From: a virus | Virus record (IMG/VR): IMGVR_UViG_3300023174_000074 | Span: 62,001 to 126,000 of that record | Direction: 5' to 3' (one strand) | DNA: 64,000 bases | Part shown: positions 46,610-55,175 of the stretch, piece by piece | How positions within the stretch are numbered: the stretch's first letter is position 1 | Layout of the letters: the number at the start of each line of letters is the position of its first letter | Notes under the pieces: model-generated | What the model saw: only the letters and a program-made list of their open reading frames with translations | Told to the model about the DNA's origin: nothing | Databases searched by the model: none | Program-made: the position numbers and the translations under genes

Positions 46610-47073
46610 TGCTCAAAATAAAACAGGAAAAATCGTTAATCAGAGAAGTAGCACTCATAGAAATAGGGGTTCCTAATTCAACGGGAAACATCTATAGTGA
46701 AAAATCTGTAAATAAGATATTTGAGATTTTAGCCCAGCGTGAATACTTAACAGGAGAATTAGTATACAACATAAATCCAGACAAATCCAGACGGAAAATA
46801 CGAAACCCAATTAGGGAAGCTTCACATATAATAAAGAACATGTTTATCGATGACGGATTTCTTGTTGCTGTGGTTAACTTTAAATCAACGAGAAATGGGA
46901 AGGATGCTTTAAAAATGTACGAAGACGGGACAGTGACTTTTCGACCAACAATAAGGGGAAAGATCACAGAATATTCAAGCGAGATCATAATTAATGACAT
47001 TATTAGTGTTGATCTTATCCCAATTAACGATAAGGTCCTTCAGAAAGAAATAAACTGGATTACTGTGAAATAA
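46609..47073 (+). CDS. Prohead protease-like protein (154 aa), catalytic residues not visible
   Basis: GNIYSEKSVNKIFEIL, then EYLTGELVYN, an ASHIIKNMFIDDGFLVAVVNF stretch and YEDGTVTFRPTIRGKI follow the order of strands in T4 gp21-type (S80) prohead proteases (NxRxYP, GELNHP, a middle strand, then a VSxRG-like strand). The usual catalytic His in the GELNHP position and the Ser near SSRG are not apparent. It may be an inactive relative or a scaffold-like protein. The resemblance is by eye only. Confidence 0.4.
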   Translation: MLKIKQEKSLIREVALIEIGVPNSTGNIYSEKSVNKIFEILAQREYLTGELVYNINPDKSRRKIRNPIREASHIIKNMFIDDGFLVAVVNFKSTRNGKDALKMYEDGTVTFRPTIRGKITEYSSEIIINDIISVDLIPINDKVLQKEINWITVK

Positions 47074-47111
47074 TTTTTTATATTCTGATATAATAAACAA
47101 AATGAATCAAT

Positions 47112-47993
47112 ATGAAAGAAATTAAAAGTAGAATTTTCTCAAAGAAAACAGATTTACCGATATGTGAACTTACTTATCTAAGTTTGGTAGACGAAGGTAA
47201 GGACAAAAATGATATAAACCAAATAGGTCTAAAGCCTGTAAGAAAAACTGCGCATCTGGAAACTTATAGGGTTAACACTAAAGTTAGCAAAGAACAAATG
47301 TCAGATATACAAAAGCTACACGGCATGGGCGTTATAGATACAACTTCTATGTTTAAGTCAGTTCTTGAAGAAGAAAGCGCAATGATGCAACAGAAGCTTA
47401 TAAGAGACATTATTTCATTTGCAGGTGAACAGAACTATAAGGAATCGTACACCAAAACCCAAATGTTCCTACATAATTGGTTTGGGTATACCCCAAAGGT
47501 TAGGATAAAAAGTGATGACCAGTTATTTCAAAAAATCATTTTGTTCTCTAATAAGATAGCAGCAAAATCAAGAAGAGGACCTGCAGACTACATCATAGTT
47601 TCAGGAGGTATGTCGAATAGAATTATGAACCTATCACAATTCGTCTATAACGATCCAAATCAGCCTAATCTCGACCAGGGAACTGGTTTCATATATTCAC
47701 AGGGTAATCTTGGTGGAAGGCTTTCCGTATTAATTGATCCTAATCTATCTTATAGCGATATGAGAATAATAATGGGATCGAATATTAAAGAGCATGACGA
47801 AGGAATCTATCACGTTCACGCAGATCCTGTATTTGAAGAGTTCGAAACGATGCTTGATGTGGATATCGCACTTTCCCAAAGAATGGCATTAATTGCTACT
47901 GATAATGCTCATCAAAGGTATTTAACTTTTGAGATCACAAAAAAACCGCATAATATAATAACGCATAATATAAACAAGATCTTTAAGAAATAA
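47112..47993 (+). CDS. Capsid-like protein related to T4 gp23 family (293 aa)
   Basis: The middle part reads RRGPADYIIVSGGMSNRIMN, then GGRLSVLIDPNLSYSDMRII and MGSNIKEHDEGIYHVHADP. T4-like major capsid proteins have RGxADxIVxSP, a VYxDP strand, a MGxKG turn and a DAGxxYxPY loop in the same order, so this looks like a shortened gp23/gp24 relative. At 293 residues it is much shorter than gp23 (about 520), so it may be a vertex or minor capsid protein. It follows the prohead-protease-like gene. Confidence 0.55.
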   Translation: MKEIKSRIFSKKTDLPICELTYLSLVDEGKDKNDINQIGLKPVRKTAHLETYRVNTKVSKEQMSDIQKLHGMGVIDTTSMFKSVLEEESAMMQQKLIRDIISFAGEQNYKESYTKTQMFLHNWFGYTPKVRIKSDDQLFQKIILFSNKIAAKSRRGPADYIIVSGGMSNRIMNLSQFVYNDPNQPNLDQGTGFIYSQGNLGGRLSVLIDPNLSYSDMRIIMGSNIKEHDEGIYHVHADPVFEEFETMLDVDIALSQRMALIATDNAHQRYLTFEITKKPHNIITHNINKIFKK

Positions 47994-48028
47994 ATTAAAA
48001 TGGGAGAACATAAAAAGTTTTCCCTTTT

Positions 48029-48064
48029 TTATTTTTTTCTACCGAGAGTATTGATTAATATTGT
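48029..48064 (+). promoter_or_regulatory. Promoter, TTATTTTTTTCTACCG class
   Basis: TTATTTTTTTCTACCG at 48029-48044 and TTAATATTG at 48055-48063. It fixes the following gene's start at 48078, not at an in-frame upstream position. Confidence 0.65.
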
Positions 48065-48077
48065 AAAAATTAACAAA

Positions 48078-48425
48078 ATGAAAGTAATAATAGCAGGCAG
48101 CAGAGGCTTCTCTGATTTTCAACTTCTTTACGCAAAGTGCGAAGAAATACTTGCAAATGTCGATGAAGTTGAGATTGTAAGTGGCACTGCTAGAGGAGCG
48201 GATAAGTTAGGTGAGCACTACGCCAGTTTAAAGGGACATAGCGTGATCCAATTCCCTGCCGACTGGGATAAACACGGTAGAGCGTCAGGATACATTAGAA
48301 ACAAAGAAATGGCAGATTACTCAGATTGTTTAATTGCATTCTGGGACGGCGAATCAAGGGGTACAAAACACATGATAGATCTTGCAACCGAAAGAGGTCT
48401 ATCAGTTCACATAATAAACTACTAA
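48078..48425 (+). CDS. YspA/DUF2493-like SLOG-fold protein (115 aa)
   Basis: KVIIAGSRGFSDFQLL at the start, IVSGTARGADKLGEHYA in the middle and GYIRNKEMADYSDCLIAFW toward the end are the three nucleotide-binding blocks of SLOG proteins of the DUF2493/YspA type. The family is predicted to bind a nucleotide or nucleotide-derived signal; actual ligand unknown. First gene after its promoter. Confidence 0.8.
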   Translation: MKVIIAGSRGFSDFQLLYAKCEEILANVDEVEIVSGTARGADKLGEHYASLKGHSVIQFPADWDKHGRASGYIRNKEMADYSDCLIAFWDGESRGTKHMIDLATERGLSVHIINY

Positions 48426-48437
48426 AATAAAATATCC

Positions 48438-48677
48438 ATGAGCAGATATAGTATCAAAAAAGAAAACAAGAAACTAGTGTATGGTTTCGATCATGCACTC
48501 GGATATTTCTACGACATTACTGACCTTAGTGAAGATGAGGATTCAGCTAAGTATTTGATAGAAGAAAAATCTTACTTCATAAACGGGTTAACAAGAAACC
48601 AATTTGCAAACATTCTGGTAGAATGGGGAGCAAAAGAAACACACATGATGGCACTAGCTTTAGATCAACCTTTTTAA
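48438..48677 (+). CDS. Small hypothetical protein (79 aa)
   Basis: YGFDHALGYFYDITDLSEDE gives a compact alpha/beta start; GLTRNQFANILVEWGA is a C-terminal helix. The opening is reminiscent of a small family found widely in bacteria and phages. Function unknown. In operon with the SLOG gene. Confidence 0.55.
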   Translation: MSRYSIKKENKKLVYGFDHALGYFYDITDLSEDEDSAKYLIEEKSYFINGLTRNQFANILVEWGAKETHMMALALDQPF

Positions 48678-48687
48678 AATAAAAAAC

Positions 48688-49173
48688 ATGGGATTAGACA
48701 TTTCAGCTTACAGCAAAATAAACAAGACAGAAGATCTTGACGAGGCAACAATTTTCATCAGGAGAGGTGAATATCACAACGATCAAGCAAAAGACATAGA
48801 GGTTGGAGAGTATATCGAAGATCCTTTGTGCGAATACCATGGATTCAGAGCAGGGACTTATTCGGGTTATGGAGCTTTCAGAAATCTTCTTTCCCAGATT
48901 ATACTAGGCAATGGAGCTCAATATGTTTGGGAGAATATTGACGAATACACCGATAAGCCTTTCATTGAGTTAATTAACTTCTCAGATTGTGAAGGAAAAT
49001 TCGGACCAAAGGTATCAGAAAAACTACATAAAGACTTCGTAGAGAATAGGGAAAATTTTCATTCAGAAGTGAAAGAAAAAAATCCATATGAAGGTTATTA
49101 TGAAGATGTGTACGACAACTTCATGCTAGGATTTGAATTATCTTCTAAAGGTGGAGTTCTTTGCTTCCAGTAG
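48688..49173 (+). CDS. Conserved phage/bacterial protein, MGLDISAYS type (161 aa)
   Basis: Starts MGLDISAYSKI and contains FRAGTYSGYGAFRNLLSQI, both features of a family frequent in phages and bacteria whose role is unknown to me. Acidic, alpha/beta, no membrane segments. Confidence 0.65.
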   Translation: MGLDISAYSKINKTEDLDEATIFIRRGEYHNDQAKDIEVGEYIEDPLCEYHGFRAGTYSGYGAFRNLLSQIILGNGAQYVWENIDEYTDKPFIELINFSDCEGKFGPKVSEKLHKDFVENRENFHSEVKEKNPYEGYYEDVYDNFMLGFELSSKGGVLCFQ

Positions 49174-49212
49174 ATCAAAATGAATTTGTAATTAAGTCAT
49201 AAAATAAAATAT

Positions 49213-49563
49213 ATGTCAGAAACGATAAAGGTAACACTATTCCCAGAAATGGGGGAAATAAAAAATCTAGCAAAGGATCAGGAATTCTTAAAAGAATGTG
49301 TTGAACATATAAAAAAATTAGGTTATAGCACTCTTTTGGTTAACGATCAAATCTGCATAATACTAAAAGGTGAAAGCTCATGCCATCAGGGAACATTAGT
49401 AGGGTGGAAATACGTGAATTCCATTGAGGAGTTTATCAAACCAAGAGTATCTGAACACTACTTCTCTGGCGAAAGAATACAAAATGAAATCTCAAGAATC
49501 TATGCAGCTACCAGTGATATTGCTGTGCAAATCTCTAAAATTCTATTAGATGAAATCAATTAA
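49213..49563 (+). CDS. Hypothetical protein (116 aa)
   Basis: Alpha/beta sequence with LNDQ-like and ICIILKGESSCHQG segments and a helical C-terminus. Not recognised. It overlaps the lipoprotein gene by 14 bases. Confidence 0.55.
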   Translation: MSETIKVTLFPEMGEIKNLAKDQEFLKECVEHIKKLGYSTLLVNDQICIILKGESSCHQGTLVGWKYVNSIEEFIKPRVSEHYFSGERIQNEISRIYAATSDIAVQISKILLDEIN

Positions 49564-49858
49564 GATATTATTCCCGGCACTACTAATTATTTTCCTTGCT
49601 TCTTGCGAATCAAAAAAACAGAAAGCAATTTCAAAGGCTGCTGACGGAGATGTTATGATTATCGGAAAAGATACTTTTGACATTTACGTTGATACCCACA
49701 GAGTGGTAAGCTCAGAAAGATTACCAGCAAGAAACGTTATGGAAGAAGGTTCTCCTGTTTGGATAAACACAACCAACTTGGACAGCACATTCAAATCAAG
49801 ATCACACGTACCCATTGGGTCTACTCAGGTCTATAAAATAGTTAAAAAAAGAAAATAG
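49550..49858 (+). CDS. Small lipoprotein (102 aa)
   Basis: MKSIKILFPALLIIFLASC is a lipoprotein signal with lipobox LASC at residues 16-19, followed by ESKKQK. The mature part is beta-rich and basic at the end. Envelope-located after host processing; possible superinfection exclusion or surface role, but this is only inference. Confidence 0.6.
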   Translation: MKSIKILFPALLIIFLASCESKKQKAISKAADGDVMIIGKDTFDIYVDTHRVVSSERLPARNVMEEGSPVWINTTNLDSTFKSRSHVPIGSTQVYKIVKKRK

Positions 49859-49861
49859 AAT

Positions 49862-50119
49862 ATGGATTTTAAGTTTGTTACAGTAACAGCTGACACTGTT
49901 CTTGGAGAAAATGATGAATTTGATAAATCTTTCTTTGAGTATCTGGATGAATATTCGATATCTCATAAAATATTAGAAAAAGAGGAAGGCAGATGGCCTT
50001 CAGTGGAATATACCGGAGGACCTTTATCAATAACAACTATGTTAAAAGAGAGATTCGGAATGGAGCAGGAAGAGATTGAAGAGCTATATCCAGAAATTAT
50101 AAAAAATAAAGATGTATAA
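49862..50119 (+). CDS. Small hypothetical protein (85 aa)
   Basis: Acidic alpha/beta protein (FKFVTVTADTVLGENDEFDK, then GGPLSITTMLKERFG). It overlaps the next gene by 8 bases. Not recognised. Confidence 0.5.
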   Translation: MDFKFVTVTADTVLGENDEFDKSFFEYLDEYSISHKILEKEEGRWPSVEYTGGPLSITTMLKERFGMEQEEIEELYPEIIKNKDV

Positions 50120-50306
50120 CAAGAAAGAAAAACCAATCGTACTAGAAGTTGATCAAATCTATCAAATAGGGGGAAAGAAGTATCTAATAGACGAGAAGGG
50201 GCACAATAAAACATATGTTTGGCTGGTAGACGAAGAGAATGAGCCTTATGGCCGAAGAAGGACTTTGGGGGGAATAAAAAATAAAGAGGTTATCAAGCTT
50301 ACCTAA
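50112..50306 (+). CDS. Small hypothetical protein (64 aa)
   Basis: A small beta-strand-rich, basic protein (VLEVDQIYQIGGKKYLIDEK, then YVWLVDEENEPYGRRR). Last gene of the 48078 operon. A weak hairpin (GCTGAT near 50322 with ATCAGC near 50334) follows without a strong T-run. Confidence 0.5.
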   Translation: MYNKKEKPIVLEVDQIYQIGGKKYLIDEKGHNKTYVWLVDEENEPYGRRRTLGGIKNKEVIKLT

Positions 50307-50361
50307 TCTTGTAAAGCTGATCTTTTATTTCATCAGCCGATTATATTTTACCACTAACAGT

Positions 50362-50451
50362 ATGTATAGACCTGCTAACACGTCAGCAAAAACTTATCCG
50401 GCGGTTCTTGCATCTGGAAGATCTATTTCAGCTTCTTTTACAAAAGATTAG
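50362..50451 (+). CDS. Possible micro-ORF (29 aa)
   Basis: MYRPANTSAKTYPAVLASGR and nine more codons, between converging genes. There is no promoter or coupling evidence, and it may be noise. The codon pattern is not unlike nearby genes. Confidence 0.2.
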   Translation: MYRPANTSAKTYPAVLASGRSISASFTKD

Positions 50452-50480
50452 GATAATTTAATTCTTTTCATCTGATAGAT

Positions 50481-51047
50481 TTACGTGTAATCAATCCTTT
50501 TAGCTATACCCCTTAAAAGATCCTCTATTATTGCTTCTATTATATCGCTGGTATCTACTTTGGCGTCATCAATATCAATAGAATCCTCATCTAGTTTACC
50601 ACTTACCCTCAACTCAGTTGAATATCTATTCTCATCAACTTCAATAGATATATTTGCGCTATTGATATTGTAGTCGAAACTTTCAAGGAAAATATCCTTA
50701 CTGAAAGCTGCACTGTCTATTGCATTCTGTATTTCATCTTTAGTGAAAGTTGGGCCTTTGGTATCATCATCATGAGAAATATTTCTTAAAAGTTCTCTGC
50801 CGAATCCTGATGTATCAAATTCAAACTCTAAGTGATCTAAAGCTCCCTTTATATCAAGGTCACCGTACCTAAGATTCCATGAAAGTGTAACCCTTGCGCT
50901 ATCCTCGTCTACCGCATAATAATCCTTTATATCATCTTCAACGTCTGCAAATGCGTTTCTAACATCATCGGTGGTGTACATGGTAATACCACTAGAATTC
51001 TCGTTTACATCCGATATGAAGTTCTTGAATGATTTTATACTTTTCAT
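50481..51047 (-). CDS. Capsid-leader protein (188 aa)
   Basis: Leader MKSIKSFKNFISDVNE with a V-N-E cleavage candidate at residue 16. The rest is acidic with alternating strands; two related VTLSWNLRYGDLDIKG-like and ISIEVDENRYSTELRV-like segments suggest an internal duplication. No family recognised. It is downstream of the 51053 gene, sharing its late octamer. Confidence 0.6.
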   Translation of the reverse strand: MKSIKSFKNFISDVNENSSGITMYTTDDVRNAFADVEDDIKDYYAVDEDSARVTLSWNLRYGDLDIKGALDHLEFEFDTSGFGRELLRNISHDDDTKGPTFTKDEIQNAIDSAAFSKDIFLESFDYNINSANISIEVDENRYSTELRVSGKLDEDSIDIDDAKVDTSDIIEAIIEDLLRGIAKRIDYT

Positions 51048-51052
51048 AGTTA

Positions 51053-51523
51053 TTATGCTCCTTGATTGTCAGCAAAAAATCCACTAAGCTTGCTTAGGAA
51101 AGATGCTTTAGAAGTGTCGGGTTTTAATTCATTTGCTTCAATGTCCTTGTCAGTTAAATTACCAAGCAATCCGGGGATTGATTGAACCATAACCTTAGCT
51201 ATATTCGAAGATTGAGATTTCATAGACTGTATGAATGCAGGTGCTAATCCAGGAACTTCAGCTAAAATTCCCTCCACCTTCTTCTGTAGATAAGATGCCG
51301 CTGAAGCTGGGTCGGTATCTGCCATTCTAGCAATCTTTTCTGCTTCACCCGATGCTAACACTGATTGAGCCATAAGTCCTGCAATAAGCTTCATAGCATC
51401 ATCAGAAACTCCAGACATACTAAAATCAATAGCACCGAAAACTGGTGGTGCTACCTCTGCTCCTGCTGATGCATTACCTGAAGTTTGTGGGCTAAATGTA
51501 TCAAATTCTAATAGGTTTTCCAT
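51053..51523 (-). CDS. Capsid-leader-like protein (156 aa)
   Basis: MENLLEFDTFSPQTSG shares the leader pattern but lacks the usual acidic cleavage residue. A Gly/Ala-rich start is followed by helical segments (DAMKLIAGLMAQSVLASGEA, AEKIARMADTDPASAASYL). Function unknown; likely structural or internal. A reverse GATATATA is 30 bases upstream. Confidence 0.55.
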   Translation of the reverse strand: MENLLEFDTFSPQTSGNASAGAEVAPPVFGAIDFSMSGVSDDAMKLIAGLMAQSVLASGEAEKIARMADTDPASAASYLQKKVEGILAEVPGLAPAFIQSMKSQSSNIAKVMVQSIPGLLGNLTDKDIEANELKPDTSKASFLSKLSGFFADNQGA

Positions 51524-51552
51524 TTTGTATTATTTTTTTTAGATTATTTGTT

Positions 51553-51813
51553 CTATATATCATTTTTTGTAGGATCGTCAGTTTTTCCTGTTTTTTTAGA
51601 CGAAAATATTTTTTCTATCACGGTTAATCCTAATCCACCACCTGATATTAATGCTAATGAATCATACATAAATTCGGGTGTAACAAAGTCTTTAGCTCTA
51701 ATCGTAGCCACCCATGTTATAGCTATAATGTTAAAAAGGGTAAAAAGAGCAGCAAATCTTTTACTGGATGTGTCGCTTTGTCCTGAAAGAAGATCGGTAA
51801 AGAATTTTTTCAT
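51553..51813 (-). CDS. Small membrane protein, holin-like (86 aa)
   Basis: The ATG at 51813 follows a GATATATA by 20 bases and is preferred over an upstream in-frame start. MKKFFTDLLSGQSDTSSKRF, then two hydrophobic segments (FAALFTLFNIIAITWV and LISGGGLGLTVIE) and a charged tail. Many phage holins and small envelope proteins share this SSKRF-TM-TM layout. It is not next to the endolysin, so it may instead be a virion-associated membrane protein. Confidence 0.5.
   Translation of the reverse strand: MKKFFTDLLSGQSDTSSKRFAALFTLFNIIAITWVATIRAKDFVTPEFMYDSLALISGGGLGLTVIEKIFSSKKTGKTDDPTKNDI
51554..51561 (-). promoter_or_regulatory. GATATATA late-type promoter (leftward)
   Basis: Reverse octamer 30 bases upstream of the ATG at 51523; it overlaps the last codons of the membrane protein gene at 51553. 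Confidence 0.55.
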
Positions 51814-51833
51814 AGTAAGTTTGGTTTTTATGT

Positions 51834-51841
51834 TATATATC
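51834..51841 (-). promoter_or_regulatory. GATATATA late-type promoter (leftward)
   Basis: Reverse octamer 20 bases upstream of the ATG at 51813. Confidence 0.55.
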
Positions 51842-51851
51842 TTATAGAATT

Positions 51852-51859
51852 GATATATA
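51852..51859 (+). promoter_or_regulatory. GATATATA late-type promoter
   Basis: Octamer four bases before the GTG start at 51864; back-to-back with the leftward copy at 51834. Confidence 0.55.
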
Positions 51860-51863
51860 AGGT

Positions 51864-52307
51864 GTGGAAAACTTACTAGAATACCAAAGCTGGCTAAATG
51901 AAAGCACACTATCTTGGGCACAAGGTGGATGGGTTTTTATTAAGGGCAAGCCTCAGAAAGACAAAGAGAATAAAAGCTACGTTTTTCTTATGCCTGTTAA
52001 ATATGTGAGAGAATTACCAAGGGCAAAAATGGGGGATAAGCCAGGAATACCCGTTTATATGGCTAATTTATACGATGAAATTTACATCATCGGATATAAA
52101 GACAATAAGTTATCATATAAAAAAGCTATGCCTACATATGAATACCTACAGAAATGGGTCGGCATGAGCGGATTTAATATAGCACTAAATAAGAATAAAA
52201 CTCCTAATTGGAGAAATAGTATAAACGTACAGCAAATGCCAAATGTTATCGCTGATGCCCAATATTGGTTACCTGCTGAGCCCTGGGCTATTATACCGGT
52301 TTTCTAG
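51864..52307 (+). CDS. Capsid-leader protein with GTG start (147 aa)
   Basis: The start codon is GTG, giving the leader MENLLEYQSWLNE with an L-N-E cleavage candidate at residue 13. The position just after a GATATATA supports this start. The rest contains FLMPVKYVRELPRAKMG and a WLPAEPWAII end. No family recognised. It converges on the AAA-type ATPase gene with no gap. Confidence 0.65.
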   Translation: MENLLEYQSWLNESTLSWAQGGWVFIKGKPQKDKENKSYVFLMPVKYVRELPRAKMGDKPGIPVYMANLYDEIYIIGYKDNKLSYKKAMPTYEYLQKWVGMSGFNIALNKNKTPNWRNSINVQQMPNVIADAQYWLPAEPWAIIPVF

Positions 52308-52889
52308 TTACTTACTGCTTTTAGTGAGATCTGCAAGAACCCACTGATCCCTTTCACGAATTGGTATATTAGACAAATCAGTATATTGAATTTTTTCTAG
52401 ATCAAGGTAATTCTTTATTATTAAATCCAATTTAATTATCTCCTCTTTATTGTGATACCTTATGCCATCGTTTTGATCATCATCCTCTAGAAAAGGAGGA
52501 ACGTAATATATTTTGTTCCATTGGTTTAAAGACTTCAGTATCTCTTTCTGCAAATGGTTTATCGTTGCTATATCCTTCAGACTTAGCTTAGTGCTGAATA
52601 AAGATCTAAAGTAGAAGTAATTCAGGATAGAACTAGAATCACAGATAATAAACTCCTTAGATCCAACGTACATTCTTTCTCTCCCTAGCTGTTTATAAAA
52701 TATTATGATCTGATCTGTCGGTGTATCTGGTATTCCCCACTCTGCGATATAATCTGTGGCTGCTTCCCCCACAAATATTGAATTTCTTTTAGATATCTTT
52801 AACCCATGATGTATAGATGTTGCTAGTGTGCTCTTGCCTGATGAGGGTGCACCTATTACACACACTAATTTAGATTTTACTTCCTCCAT
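52308..52889 (-). CDS. P-loop NTPase, AAA_28/NadR kinase-like (193 aa)
   Basis: Walker A GAPSSGKST at residues 13-21, preceded by the VCVIGA strand; ICDSSSILNYFYF resembles the Walker B/substrate region of NadR-type kinases; YRSRE-like IRERDQWV near the C-terminus. Such proteins phosphorylate nicotinamide riboside or act as ATPases of unknown substrate. NAD-related function in a phage is plausible but unproven. Confidence 0.6.
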   Translation of the reverse strand: MEEVKSKLVCVIGAPSSGKSTLATSIHHGLKISKRNSIFVGEAATDYIAEWGIPDTPTDQIIIFYKQLGRERMYVGSKEFIICDSSSILNYFYFRSLFSTKLSLKDIATINHLQKEILKSLNQWNKIYYVPPFLEDDDQNDGIRYHNKEEIIKLDLIIKNYLDLEKIQYTDLSNIPIRERDQWVLADLTKSSK

Positions 52890-52961
52890 GATCTTTATTA
52901 TTCTATATGAAAATAATATAAAGTTCCGAATATATGATAGAAACTAGGTAAGATTGATTAC

Positions 52962-54023
52962 TTATTTTATGAATTGGTTTATTTCCTGTTTTAAATTTTC
53001 GAATTGAATCGGTTTAACTGAAGGATAGAAAAGACTCATTCCTGATTCGTTTCTATATTTCCATCTCCAATCAAAATGCCTGTTAATTACAAGAATGGTC
53101 GGTATACCTATTATTCCACAAAGATGTGCAACTGATGTGTCAATTGTCACACAACTATGCAGGGTAATAATTCTATTCCACGTTTCAAGCATATCATTAG
53201 GTCGGAAATTATCTTTTCCGTATTGAATTGACTGTGTCCCGAATTCTTTCCTTATGAAATTAAAGTCTTCATATTTAAGAGATCTTAATTTATGATTGGG
53301 CGAAGCTGCGTTTGCTTCCCAGCATAGACCTATTTCTGTCTGTCCAATTGATTCATATCTGGATAAGGATATTGAATTTCCAAATTCATAGAGTTCACTA
53401 AAGATATCTCCTGCTGGAATAAACCCATCGAAAGATTGAATCTCTTCTAATGAAACCGAATCAAAACTCTTAAATTCCAAATTCTTAATATCGTCAAAGA
53501 TGTACTTAAATAGGGTTACATTCTCTTCTGACGTTTTTATAACTGCAGAGCCAACAAGGGAAGAGAATTTTCGAAATTGTGTTGAAAACATTAGTTCATC
53601 ACCAAGTCCTTGCTCATTCATTACAAGTACTTTCTTTCCTTTCCATTCTCCCGAGTTGGAAAATTGAGGTATTGGAAAGTCAGGAAATTTAACCCCCGTT
53701 TTTAAACTCTTGTCCCTATATCTATTATTATAGAGCATCATTCCTTCTTCCCATTGAAGTAGATTTAAGTGACATAGACTCTTGTTCCAACAATTTGCTG
53801 GATCCTGTTCTATTGCATTTGATCTATTAAAAAAAGTTATTGCATCTTGCCATTTACCAAGTCCCATGTAACATAAACCCATATTATAAAATATAGTTTT
53901 TTTTGCGGGTTCGCTTGGTGACATTTCAATTAGTGACTTATAAAGATTTAGCGATTCTAAATTCTTTCCATCCAGTTGCTTCTTAAAAGCTTTATCTACT
54001 ATTTTTCTTGGATCTTCTGCCAT
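52962..54023 (-). CDS. TPR protein with glycosyltransferase (GT9/GT41-like) domain
   Basis: The N-terminal third has TPR-type helices (IFYNMGLCYMGLGKWQDAI, CWNKSLCHLNLLQWEEGM). The C-terminal part contains VLVMNEQGLGDELMFSTQF and TIDTSVAHLCGIIGIPT, the two halves of a GT-B site as in heptosyltransferases and O-GlcNAc-type enzymes. It may glycosylate a protein or envelope sugar. 353 residues. The opposite-strand neighbour at 54136 starts 112 bases away with its own promoter. Confidence 0.7.
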   Translation of the reverse strand: MAEDPRKIVDKAFKKQLDGKNLESLNLYKSLIEMSPSEPAKKTIFYNMGLCYMGLGKWQDAITFFNRSNAIEQDPANCWNKSLCHLNLLQWEEGMMLYNNRYRDKSLKTGVKFPDFPIPQFSNSGEWKGKKVLVMNEQGLGDELMFSTQFRKFSSLVGSAVIKTSEENVTLFKYIFDDIKNLEFKSFDSVSLEEIQSFDGFIPAGDIFSELYEFGNSISLSRYESIGQTEIGLCWEANAASPNHKLRSLKYEDFNFIRKEFGTQSIQYGKDNFRPNDMLETWNRIITLHSCVTIDTSVAHLCGIIGIPTILVINRHFDWRWKYRNESGMSLFYPSVKPIQFENLKQEINQFIK

Positions 54024-54082
54024 CTTTAATTAATTTATAAGTTATACTGGATTAACCGATAAATGATCCTGATAATATGGTA

Positions 54083-54120
54083 ATTTATTTTTTATAAACG
54101 GGATTATTTCTTATCTTTGC
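54083..54120 (+). promoter_or_regulatory. Promoter, TTTATTTTTTATAAACG class
   Basis: TTTATTTTTTATAAACGG at 54084-54101 and TTATCTTTG at 54111-54119. It drives the 54136-clpP-smpB operon. Confidence 0.7.
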
Positions 54121-54135
54121 CCATATAAATCTGTG

Positions 54136-54477
54136 ATGGAAAATAATATCAAGAGATCAAGTCACGTAAATCGTCATTCGGATACGATAGTAGTTGAAAG
54201 AATATCTTTAACTGAATTTATAATGTCTGGATATTCCCCAGATTTTTATAGAACTTCAGTCACTGACGACAATAAGCTTATAATGTTCGATCCTCCGGGA
54301 GGACCTTACACCACAGCAAAATATGGGGGACAACCCGGATCTGATATGGGTTACTACGAGACAGAATGGAAGGGGCTCATAGTCGAAGCAATGGAATTTG
54401 TCGAGCAGGGAATTAAACTCAAATGCTTTTATGAAACAAAAGTGGTGTGGGATGAGTTAAAAAAAGAAAACAATTAA
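54136..54477 (+). CDS. Hypothetical protein (113 aa)
   Basis: ATG at 54136 chosen over an adjacent upstream GTG. The protein has RHSDTIVVERISLTEFIMSG and a Gly/Pro-rich centre (FDPPGGPYTTAKYGGQPGSD). Not recognised. First gene of the operon with ClpP and SmpB, so it might be linked to proteolysis or translation quality control. Confidence 0.55.
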   Translation: MENNIKRSSHVNRHSDTIVVERISLTEFIMSGYSPDFYRTSVTDDNKLIMFDPPGGPYTTAKYGGQPGSDMGYYETEWKGLIVEAMEFVEQGIKLKCFYETKVVWDELKKENN

Positions 54478-54485
54478 AATAAAAT

Positions 54486-55169
54486 ATGAACTATAAATCA
54501 GAATTTGAAAAGTACGCTAAAAGCGAGTATGGGATTACCCCATTAAAATTAGATTATTTCGATAAACAAATTCAATCGTCGATGACCCCTTATATCTTAG
54601 AGGAAAGAGAATTGAGGGCAACCCAAATTGATATTTTTTCAAGAATGCTAATGGATAGAATAATTTGGGTTGCTGGTGAAGTTAACGATAACATGTCAAC
54701 TGTGGTTCAAGCACAGCTGATGTTTTTAGATTCTGTTGATAGCAGAGATATTACCATGCACATCGATTCGCCAGGTGGATCTGTTAAGTCTGGTTTATCT
54801 ATGATTGATGTAATGGAATACATCTCAGCAGACATCAGAACGGTTAATACAGGAATGGCAGCTTCAATGGGATCGGTTTTACTTGGAGCTGGAACAAAAG
54901 GAAAGCGTAGCTCACTTAGATTCAGCAAAGTGATGTTACACCAATCAAGTGGCGGGTTCAGAGGAAACATTCAAGACGCTAAAATCGACATGCAAGAATG
55001 GGAGGAGTGTAATAAGATTCTTTTCGATCTTCTTGGGGGTTACTGTGGGAAGAAGCCAGAACAGGTAATGAAAGATGCAACAAGAGATTTTTGGTTAAGT
55101 GCTGATGCAGCAGTTAAATACGGAATCATCGATGAGGTTGTTGTAAAAAAAGACGTTAAGAAAAAATAG
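54486..55169 (+). CDS. clpP: ClpP-like serine protease
   Basis: Full-length ClpP (227 residues). DSPGGSV near 94-100, catalytic Ser127 in GMAASMGS and catalytic His152 in VMLHQSS are present, with the acidic member expected in the later KYGIIDEV region. ClpP forms a tetradecamer that degrades unfolded proteins delivered by ClpX or ClpA; no unfoldase is encoded in the window, so host ClpX would be needed. It lies 6 bases before smpB. Confidence 0.85.
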   Translation: MNYKSEFEKYAKSEYGITPLKLDYFDKQIQSSMTPYILEERELRATQIDIFSRMLMDRIIWVAGEVNDNMSTVVQAQLMFLDSVDSRDITMHIDSPGGSVKSGLSMIDVMEYISADIRTVNTGMAASMGSVLLGAGTKGKRSSLRFSKVMLHQSSGGFRGNIQDAKIDMQEWEECNKILFDLLGGYCGKKPEQVMKDATRDFWLSADAAVKYGIIDEVVVKKDVKKK

Positions 55170-55175
55170 TCAATA

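Noticed and set aside
51553-51921. 122-codon version of the small membrane protein
   Set aside because: The longer form would start upstream of the GATATATA octamer and overlap the opposite capsid-leader gene; the ATG at 51813 fits the usual spacing.
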